Part shown: positions 1-4,711 of the stretch, in pieces
How the letters are laid out: every line of letters begins with the position of its first letter
Numbering within the stretch: position 1 is the stretch's first letter
From: an uncultured Senegalimassilia sp.
GTDB taxonomy: Bacteria > Actinomycetota > Coriobacteriia > Coriobacteriales > Eggerthellaceae
Reading direction: 5' to 3'
Length of the DNA stretch: 6,285 nucleotides
Assembly: GCA_934661765.1 (NCBI GenBank)
Contig: CAKUJT010000130.1
Span: 1 to 6,285 of the forward strand
The notes under the pieces: model-generated
What the model was told of the DNA's origin: nothing
The model's input: the letters and a program-made list of their open reading frames with translations, nothing else
Databases searched by the model: none
Program-made: the position numbers and the translations under genes

Positions 1-2925
1 ATGGACATGGGCACCATCGGCGCGAAGTGGCTCAAGTCCAAGGGCGTGCTCACGGGCCTGGACGAGTCCGAGGAGATCAACGCCTGCACGGTGAAGTGCA
101 AGGTCGACGTCGACGGCGAGGAGCAGGACTGGCTGTACCTGTTCAAGAACGAGACGCACAACCATCCCACGGAGATCGAGCCGTTCGGCGGCGCGGCAAC
201 GTGCCTGGGCGGCGCCATCCGCGACCCCTTGTCGGGCCGCAGCTACGTGTACCAGGCCATGCGCGTCACCGGCGCCGCCAACCCGCTGGCGCCCGTGTCC
301 GAGACGCTGCCCGGCAAGCTGCCGCAGCGCAAGCTGGTCACCACGGCCGCTGCCGGCTATTCCAGCTACGGCAACCAGATCGGCCTGGCAACCGGCCAGG
401 TCAACGAGCTGTATCACCCCGGCTACGTGGCCAAGCGCATGGAGATCGGCGCCGTTGTCGCCGCAACGCCGGCCGACCACGTGCGTCGCGAGACGCCCGA
501 GGCGGGCGACGTGGTGGTGCTGCTGGGCGGCCGCACCGGCCGTGACGGCATCGGCGGCGCGACGGGCAGCTCCAAGGAGCATAACCTGGAGTCGCTGGAG
601 CACTGCGGCGCCGAGGTGCAGAAGGGCAACCCGCCCGAGGAGCGCAAGATCCAGCGCCTGTTCCGCCGCGGCGAGGCCACGCGTCTCATCAAGCGCTGCA
701 ACGACTTCGGCGCGGGCGGCGTGTCCGTGGCCATCGGCGAGCTGGCCGACGGCCTGCGCATCAACCTGAACAAGGTGCCGAAGAAGTACGAGGGCCTCGA
801 CGGTACCGAGCTGGCCATCTCCGAGTCGCAGGAGCGCATGGCCTGCGCCATCGCCGCCTCCGACGTGGACGAGTTCCTGCGCTATGCGCGCGAGGAGAAC
901 CTCGAGGCCACCGTGGTCGCCGAGGTCACCGACGACGCGCGCGTGCGCGTCATGTGGAACGACAGCGCCATCATCGACCTCAGCCGCGAGTTCCTGGCAA
1001 GCAACGGCGCGCCGAAGCAGCAGGCCGTGCATGTGGGCCAGGCGGGCGCCTACGAGCGCACGTGGGAAGGCGATACCCTTGCGCAGCGCATGAACGCCCT
1101 GGTCACCGACCTGAACGTGTGCTCGAACAAGGGCCTGTCCGAGCGCTTCGACTCCACCATCGGCGCGGCCACGGTGCTCATGCCCTTCGGCGGCAAGAAC
1201 CAGCTGACGCCGGCGCAGGCCATGGTCGCCAAGCTGCCCGTGGGCGGCGAGACCACCACGTGCAGCGGCATGGCGTGGGGTTTCAACCCCTACCTCACCG
1301 AGGCCGACCAGTTCACCGGCTCGTACGTGGCCGTCGTGGAATCGGTCGCGCGCCTGGTGGCTGCCGGCTTCAAGCGCCAGGATATGTACCTGACGTTCCA
1401 GGAGTACTTCGAAAGCCTGCGCGGCGACGCGAAGCGCTGGGGCAAGCCCACGGCTGCCGTCCTGGGCGCGCTCATGGCGCAGGTCGACCTGGGCATCGGC
1501 TCCATTGGCGGCAAGGACTCCATGTCCGGTAGCTTCGAGCAGCTCGACGTGCCGCCCACGCTCGTGTCGTTCGCCACGGCGGTGGGCAAGGTCGGTCGCG
1601 TGACGTCTCCCGAGTTCAAGGGCGCTGGCCATCGCGTGGCGCTGGTGGCCCCGCGCTGCTACGACGCCGAGGGCATCGCGCCCGCGTCCGAGGATGCGCT
1701 GGCGGCTATGGACGCCGTGCAGGAGCTCATCGGCAACGGCGCCGCGCTGGCGGTCTGCACGCCGGGCTACGGCTGCATGGCCGAGTCGCTGTTCAAGATG
1801 TGCGTGGGCAACGGCCTGGGCGTGAAGCTCGACGACGTCGACGCCGATGCGCTGTTCGCGCCTGCGTACGGCAGCTTCCTGGTGGAGCTGGCCGGCGACG
1901 CGCAGCTGCCCGCCGCAACCGACAACCTGGACGTGGTCGTGCTGGGCACCACCACCGAGGACTACCGCTTCGTCGTCGCGGGCGAGGAGCTTGACATGGC
2001 TGCGTTGCAGGAGGCATGGGAAGGCGCCATCGAGAGCGTGTACCCGTACCGCCAGGAGGGCGAGGCCGTGAAGCAGGTGACGGTGGACAACCGCCTGCCG
2101 CTCACCTACAACGGCACCATCGCGCGCCCGCGTGTGATCATCCCCGTGTTCCCGGGCACGAACTGCGAGTACGATTCCGCTCGCGCGTTCGAGCAGGCGG
2201 GCGCCGTGGCCGACACGCTGGTCATCAACAACCTCACGCCCTCGGCCGTCGCCGAGAGCACGAAGGCGCTGGTGGAGGCCATCAAGAACAGCCAGATCAT
2301 CATGCTGCCCGGCGGCTTCTCCGGCGGCGACGAGCCCGACGGTTCGGCGAAGTTCATCACGGCCTTTTTCCGTGCCCCCGAGGTCACCGAGGCCGTGCGC
2401 GACCTGCTGTTCAACCGCGACGGCCTGATGCTGGGCATCTGCAACGGCTTCCAGGCGCTCGTGAAGCTGGGCCTGGTGCCGTACGGCGACATCCGCCCCA
2501 TGGACGACGAGTGCCCCACGCTCACGTTCAACACCATCGGCCGCCATCAGAGCCGCCTGGTGCGCACGCGCGTGGCCAGCAACCTGAGCCCCTGGCTGTC
2601 CCAGTGCGAGCCTGGCGACATCCACACCGTGGCCATCAGCCACGGCGAGGGTCGCTTCGTGTGCAGCCCCGAGCTGCAGCACCAGCTCGAGGTCACGGGC
2701 CGCATCGCCACGCAGTACGTCGACGAGGCCGGCCAGCCCAGCATGGACTGGGATGTGAACCCCAACGGCTCCGTCATGGCCATCGAGGGCATTACCAGCC
2801 CCGACGGTCGCGTGCTCGGCAAGATGGGCCACGTGGAGCGCCGCGGCGACGGTCTGTACAAGAACGTCCCGGGCAACAAGTTCATGCCCCTGTTCGAAAG
2901 CGGCGTGAAGTACTTCACGGACTAG
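1..2925 (+). CDS. purL: Phosphoribosylformylglycinamidine synthase, fused PurL-PurQ type, 5'-partial
   Basis: This enzyme converts FGAR, glutamine and ATP to FGAM in cytosolic de novo purine synthesis. The visible 974 residues carry the PurL synthetase signature KNETHNHPTEIEPFGG (residues 49-64). They then contain two AIRS-like halves (GGAIRDP near 71-77; a second half beginning around residue 360, with GGETTTCSGMAWGFNPY near 414-430 and GSIGGKDSMSGS near 500-511). A C-terminal class I glutaminase (PurQ) domain starts near residue 709 (RVIIPVFPGTNCEYDS). Its nucleophile is Cys814 in GICNGFQ, and the His944/Glu946 pair lies in MGHVER, so the ammonia-producing site looks intact. Family members of this fused type are roughly 1,250 residues, so about 270 N-terminal residues (PurS-like and linker part) lie upstream. 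The ATG at position 1 corresponds to an internal MDM.TI segment and is not the real start. The strongly GC-biased codons mark it as a core gene, unlike the genes to its right. Confidence 0.96.
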   Translation: MDMGTIGAKWLKSKGVLTGLDESEEINACTVKCKVDVDGEEQDWLYLFKNETHNHPTEIEPFGGAATCLGGAIRDPLSGRSYVYQAMRVTGAANPLAPVSETLPGKLPQRKLVTTAAAGYSSYGNQIGLATGQVNELYHPGYVAKRMEIGAVVAATPADHVRRETPEAGDVVVLLGGRTGRDGIGGATGSSKEHNLESLEHCGAEVQKGNPPEERKIQRLFRRGEATRLIKRCNDFGAGGVSVAIGELADGLRINLNKVPKKYEGLDGTELAISESQERMACAIAASDVDEFLRYAREENLEATVVAEVTDDARVRVMWNDSAIIDLSREFLASNGAPKQQAVHVGQAGAYERTWEGDTLAQRMNALVTDLNVCSNKGLSERFDSTIGAATVLMPFGGKNQLTPAQAMVAKLPVGGETTTCSGMAWGFNPYLTEADQFTGSYVAVVESVARLVAAGFKRQDMYLTFQEYFESLRGDAKRWGKPTAAVLGALMAQVDLGIGSIGGKDSMSGSFEQLDVPPTLVSFATAVGKVGRVTSPEFKGAGHRVALVAPRCYDAEGIAPASEDALAAMDAVQELIGNGAALAVCTPGYGCMAESLFKMCVGNGLGVKLDDVDADALFAPAYGSFLVELAGDAQLPAATDNLDVVVLGTTTEDYRFVVAGEELDMAALQEAWEGAIESVYPYRQEGEAVKQVTVDNRLPLTYNGTIARPRVIIPVFPGTNCEYDSARAFEQAGAVADTLVINNLTPSAVAESTKALVEAIKNSQIIMLPGGFSGGDEPDGSAKFITAFFRAPEVTEAVRDLLFNRDGLMLGICNGFQALVKLGLVPYGDIRPMDDECPTLTFNTIGRHQSRLVRTRVASNLSPWLSQCEPGDIHTVAISHGEGRFVCSPELQHQLEVTGRIATQYVDEAGQPSMDWDVNPNGSVMAIEGITSPDGRVLGKMGHVERRGDGLYKNVPGNKFMPLFESGVKYFTD

Positions 2926-2934
2926 AATGCGAAC

Positions 2935-2956
2935 GCGCCGGCCGAATGGCCGGCGC
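2935..2956 (+). repeat. Perfect GC-rich hairpin just after purL
   Basis: GCGCCGGCC (2935-2943) pairs without mismatch with GGCCGGCGC (2948-2956) around a GAAT loop. It begins 9 bases after the purL stop and has no T-run. It is therefore more likely a 3'-end stabilising or pausing structure in front of the true terminator than a terminator itself. Confidence 0.75.
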
Positions 2957-2974
2957 AGCGTTGGGCAATCGAAG

Positions 2975-3007
2975 CGCCCTGTCGGCTTTCGCTGGCAGGG
3001 CGTTTTT
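2975..3007 (+). terminator. Intrinsic terminator of purL
   Basis: A 12-bp stem (2975-2986 with 2991-3002), containing two G-T wobbles, closes a TTTC loop and is followed directly by five Ts (3003-3007). It lies 50 bases after the purL stop and should end that transcript, separating purL from the recombinase. Confidence 0.88.
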
Positions 3008-3202
3008 AGGTTTTGGGCCCTGCCCGTGTCCTTTTACCGTCGCGTAGGTGCGTAGGCGGCACGGGCGAAGGTGGGACGTTTCTTAACGAAGCAAGGGACC
3101 AGGTACACTCGGCGTCGTATGCAGCTGCGGTGGCTAGGTTGGTCCTGGCGTCACGATTGGGGCTCGAATCATCAACCGTTCCGCAACGTACGCGAGATTC
3201 GC

Positions 3203-3230
3203 TTGTGCTCGAACGTTATATAGGTAGACT
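3203..3230 (+). promoter_or_regulatory. Weak candidate promoter for the recombinase
   Basis: TTGTGC (3203-3208) and TAGACT (3225-3230) are separated by 16 bases and lie about 50 bases before the recombinase start, in a locally AT-richer stretch (TTATATAGG). Both boxes match the sigma70 consensus only partly, so this is a tentative call. Confidence 0.25.
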
Positions 3231-3270
3231 GGCCGATGCCGACCGTTCTTGGTGCGCTTTCGGGCGCAGA

Positions 3271-3276
3271 AAGGAG
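3271..3276 (+). promoter_or_regulatory. Shine-Dalgarno deciding the recombinase start
   Basis: AAGGAG lies 6 bases before the ATG at 3283. This, together with the family N-terminus falling exactly at that ATG, decides the start against the longer open frame that reaches back to 3013. Confidence 0.85.
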
Positions 3277-3282
3277 CGAGTC

Positions 3283-3915
3283 ATGACTATGTATGGATAC
3301 GCGAGAGTGTCAAGCAAGGATCAAAACCTGAACAGGCAGCTCGATGCTCTGTCTGCCGTTGGCGTTTCGGAGGAATCCGTGTTCGTCGATTACCTGAGCG
3401 GGCGTAACTTCGATCGCCCCGGATATCAATCGCTGATCGAGCATCTGCAACCTGGCGACGTGCTCGTGGTGAAGAGCATCGACCGCCTTGGCCGCAACTA
3501 TGACGAGATACTCGGCCAGTGGCGCATGCTCACTAAGCAAAGGAGCATCGACATCGTGGTGCTGGATATGCCGCTGCTCGACACGCGCTCGACGTCCGGC
3601 CACGGGGTGACGGGGAAGCTGATCGCGGACATCGTGCTGGAATTGCTCAGCTACGTGGCGCATGTTGAGCGCGACAACATCCGGCAGCGCCAGGCGGAAG
3701 GGATTGCGGCGGCGCGCGCACGCGGCGTGAAGTTGGGGCGACCGGCGCTGGCGGTGCCCGAGGAGTTCGATGCGGTGTACCGCAAGTGGGAAGACGGTGG
3801 TTTGAACAGCCGACAGGCGGCAGAATCACTGGGAGTTTCGCATACGACGTTCTTGAAGTGGGCGAAGCAACGACCCGCGGACGTCACAATCTCACACAAA
3901 TCGATGCGTTCATAG
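3283..3915 (+). CDS. Serine recombinase, small invertase/resolvase family
   Basis: This 210-residue protein is a site-specific recombinase of the Hin/Gin/resolvase family; it would cut and rejoin DNA through a phosphoserine link. Ser10 in YGYARVSSKDQ is the expected nucleophile. Arg8, and Asp67, Arg68 and Arg71 in the DRLGR motif sit at the same numbers as the active-site residues of gamma-delta resolvase. The long dimerisation E-helix follows (about 113-145), then a linker ending KLGRP (150-154). A C-terminal helix-turn-helix lies at about 172-195 (LNSRQAAESLGVSHTTFLKW). Length and layout are normal for the family, so it looks intact. The LDMPLLDTR segment (94-102) resembles recombinases common in Firmicutes and Actinobacteria and in mobile elements. 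It stands alone, after the purL terminator and before an independent promoter. Whether it inverts, resolves or integrates DNA cannot be told from the protein; its partner sites may be the nearby palindromes. Confidence 0.93.
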   Translation: MTMYGYARVSSKDQNLNRQLDALSAVGVSEESVFVDYLSGRNFDRPGYQSLIEHLQPGDVLVVKSIDRLGRNYDEILGQWRMLTKQRSIDIVVLDMPLLDTRSTSGHGVTGKLIADIVLELLSYVAHVERDNIRQRQAEGIAAARARGVKLGRPALAVPEEFDAVYRKWEDGGLNSRQAAESLGVSHTTFLKWAKQRPADVTISHKSMRS

Positions 3916-3929
3916 CAAGAATCACATCG

Positions 3930-3960
3930 TTTGCCAATACCGATTTTTGATGTTGGCAAA
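3930..3960. repeat. Imperfect dyad just downstream of the recombinase
   Basis: TTTGCCAA (3930-3937) and TTGGCAAA (3953-3960) are perfect inverted arms around an AT-rich 15-base centre. It starts 14 bases after the recombinase stop and ends 5 bases before a promoter -35 box. It has no T-run, so it is a poor terminator. The size and shape (outer symmetric arms, AT-rich middle, about 31 bp) resemble a serine-recombinase crossover site or a dimer-bound operator. Which of these it is remains unknown. Confidence 0.5.
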
Positions 3961-3965
3961 TAATC

Positions 3966-3994
3966 TAGACATTACTTGAGTGGTCGGCTATATT
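3966..3994 (+). promoter_or_regulatory. Sigma70-type promoter for the winged-helix gene
   Basis: TAGACA (3966-3971) and TATATT (3989-3994) each match 5 of 6 consensus bases and are spaced by the ideal 17 bases. Transcription would begin near 4001 and give a leader of about 140 bases containing both stem-loops before the ATG at 4141. This is the best promoter seen in the window. Confidence 0.7.
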
Positions 3995-4020
3995 AATTTC
4001 ACTGAGCGAGTGAAAAGAAA

Positions 4021-4072
4021 CGGCCTGATAAAGCGTTTTGCACTCCGAAACGAGTAGCGCTTTATCAGGCCG
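4021..4072 (+). repeat. Leader stem-loop 1, 15-bp perfect inverted repeat
   Basis: CGGCCTGATAAAGCG (4021-4035) pairs perfectly with CGCTTTATCAGGCCG (4058-4072) across a 22-base loop. The loop can fold further through ACTC (4042-4045) with GAGT (4052-4055). No T-run follows, so it is not a simple terminator. It lies in the predicted leader of the small winged-helix gene, as an RNA structure or a DNA binding/recombination site. Confidence 0.85.
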
Positions 4073-4074
4073 AG

Positions 4075-4111
4075 GGGGCTGTAAGCAAACGTCTGCATTT
4101 GCTTACGCCCC
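4075..4111 (+). repeat. Leader stem-loop 2, interrupted 14-bp inverted repeat
   Basis: GTAAGCAAA (4081-4089) pairs perfectly with TTTGCTTAC (4098-4106) across an 8-base loop. Beyond a single bulged T (4080) the stem continues as GGGGC (4075-4079) with GCCCC (4107-4111). It starts only two bases after stem-loop 1 and ends 29 bases before the preferred start codon. There is no T-run. Confidence 0.82.
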
Positions 4112-4128
4112 ATATACAACGTATGCGC

Positions 4129-4135
4129 GGAAAGG
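4129..4135 (+). promoter_or_regulatory. Shine-Dalgarno-like site for the winged-helix gene
   Basis: GGAAAGG lies 5 bases before the ATG at 4141. It favours that start over ATG 4123 and over TTG 4099, which sits inside stem-loop 2. Confidence 0.6.
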
Positions 4136-4140
4136 CAGAT

Positions 4141-4398
4141 ATGCGCAAGATACATGAGAGTGATATATCGCTAACTCCCACGCAGGAGCGTCTGCTCGGC
4201 TATATTGCCGCGCAAACAACCATATCAGGTGCGGCGCAGGCAACGAAAAAGGAGTTGTCGCAGCTCATGGGCTGCAGCGTCAAGACCATCGACCGCGCCA
4301 TCACACGCATGAGCCGAGAAGGGCTTATCAAAGTCGAGCCATGCCATTCCGAAAACGGAGGGCAGCTTTCGAATGCATACAGCGTTGTAAATAGCTGA
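4141..4398 (+). CDS. Small winged-helix DNA-binding protein
   Basis: This 85-residue protein appears to be a single winged helix-turn-helix domain. A first helix lies at about 11-25 (LTPTQERLLGYIAAQ). The TKKELSQLMGCSVKTIDRAI stretch (35-54) forms the turn and recognition helix, followed by ITRMSREGLIKVEP and a two-stranded wing ending GGQLSNAYSVV (73-83). The pattern resembles the DNA-binding part of MarR/GntR-like regulators and of plasmid or phage replication proteins, where a wing with the GGQ-SN-Y pattern is common. There is no ligand or dimerisation domain, so it may be a compact repressor or a shortened relative of a longer protein. It has its own promoter, a structured leader and a terminator, and sits between the recombinase and the surface-protein gene. 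That position suggests it could control either one or itself through the adjacent palindromes; this is inference. GC content is well below purL. An upstream ATG at 4123 would add six residues. Confidence 0.75.
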   Translation: MRKIHESDISLTPTQERLLGYIAAQTTISGAAQATKKELSQLMGCSVKTIDRAITRMSREGLIKVEPCHSENGGQLSNAYSVVNS

Positions 4399-4425
4399 TC
4401 GGGGCTCTTACGACCCGGTCTTTTT
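4397..4425 (+). terminator. Intrinsic terminator of the winged-helix gene
   Basis: GATCGGG (4397-4403) pairs with CCCGGTC (4414-4420), with one T-G wobble and a 10-base loop, followed by TTTTT (4421-4425). The stem begins inside the TGA stop codon. It implies that the surface-protein gene is not simply co-transcribed. Confidence 0.75.
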
Positions 4426-4439
4426 GTGATTGCGAACCA

Positions 4440-4580
4440 GACGATAAACAAGCAACGCAAGGCGATAACGGGAAAGGGAGAAAGAAGCCCAGACTGAGGC
4501 CTCCAGCAGAGAAGGCTAAATCCGCCGAGCTAACAACGGACCAGGTCAACCAACTGTTACAGCCGCTGATAACGCAGTAG
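4440..4580 (+). pseudogene. Possible C-terminal gene remnant
   Basis: One frame is open from 4395 to a TAG at 4578-4580 with no start codon. From 4440 it reads like the hydrophilic tail of a DNA-binding protein: a basic stretch GKGRKKPRLRPPAEKAKS, then an amphipathic end AELTTDQVNQLLQPLITQ. It is out of frame with the winged-helix gene just upstream. It could be the eroded tail of a once longer version of that protein, or a chance open frame. No homologue is recognised. Confidence 0.25.
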
Positions 4581-4614
4581 ACGAACCGATAACGGTGGCT
4601 TTTGGAACAGGCGA

Positions 4615-4646
4615 TTTGCATCGGTACGCATCGATGCCGATGCAAA
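4615..4646. repeat. Nested palindrome with four GCATCG half-sites
   Basis: TTTGCATCGG (4615-4624) is perfectly inverted as CCGATGCAAA (4637-4646). Inside lies a second perfect 10-bp palindrome, GCATCGATGC (4628-4637). GCATCG therefore occurs twice forward (4618, 4628) and twice inverted (4632, 4638) within 32 bases. It lies 65 bases before the surface-protein start. The design fits a multimer-bound operator or a recombination site. There is no T-run. Confidence 0.7.
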
Positions 4647-4658
4647 GCATAGGTTGGG

Positions 4659-4680
4659 GGATTGCAAAAAGGAGCAATCC
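4659..4680 (+). repeat. Small hairpin with a purine-rich, SD-like loop
   Basis: GGATTGC (4659-4665) pairs with GCAATCC (4674-4680) around the loop AAAAAGGA. The loop contains most of an AAGGAG Shine-Dalgarno-like sequence, but no suitably spaced start codon follows. The better ribosome binding site for the next gene lies downstream at 4699. Confidence 0.5.
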
Positions 4681-4698
4681 GGATAGCTGAATCTGACG

Positions 4699-4704
4699 AG
4701 GAGG
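4699..4704 (+). promoter_or_regulatory. Strong Shine-Dalgarno of the surface-protein gene
   Basis: AGGAGG, within GAGGAGGT, lies 7 bases before the ATG at 4712. It is close to ideal and fixes the start, which also opens directly into a signal peptide. Confidence 0.9.
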
Positions 4705-4711
4705 TTAATCA

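Larger units (their letters stand above)
3008..3282 (+). other. Spacer upstream of the recombinase, no gene seen
   Basis: About 275 bases. The recombinase frame stays open through here from a TTG at 3013, but the translated residues show no domain, and the recognised protein family starts at 3283. Small structures are present: GCCCGTG (3022-3028) can pair with CACGGGC (3060-3066) across a 31-base loop, and that loop holds a short tandem repeat (GCGTAGGT then GCGTAGGC). TGCGC/GCGCA (3253-3257 with 3264-3268) forms a small stem just before the Shine-Dalgarno. No tRNA or other RNA gene was recognised. Confidence 0.5.
4426..4711 (+). other. Spacer upstream of the surface-protein gene
   Basis: Together with the preceding terminator this gene-poor stretch exceeds 300 bases. 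It holds the possible remnant at 4440-4580 and two palindromes described separately. GATAACG recurs three times (4464, 4568 and 4588; the last two 20 bases apart). I found no -35/-10 pair good enough to call as the surface gene's promoter, which is notable given the strong ribosome binding site downstream. Confidence 0.45.

Noticed and set aside
1..3. ATG at position 1 as the purL start
   Set aside because: It falls in an internal MDM.TI segment about 50 residues before ETHNHP; proteins of this fused family have about 270 more residues upstream.
3013..3282. N-terminal extension of the recombinase from a TTG at 3013
   Set aside because: The recombinase family starts exactly at the ATG at 3283, which has an AAGGAG at the right distance; the 90 extra residues show no domain and follow closely on a terminator.
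4021..4111. Stem-loops as terminators or a CRISPR/attC element
   Set aside because: Neither stem is followed by a T-run. There are only two unlike hairpins, with no regular repeat-spacer order, and no integron R/L box signature was recognised.
4099..4140. TTG start for the winged-helix protein
   Set aside because: The TTG lies within the 3' arm of stem-loop 2 and has no Shine-Dalgarno; the ATG at 4141 has GGAAAGG five bases upstream.
4328..4645. Minus-strand open frame across the winged-helix gene end and the spacer
   Set aside because: It starts inside the nested palindrome, overlaps the winged-helix coding region and terminator, and has no ribosome binding site or domain.
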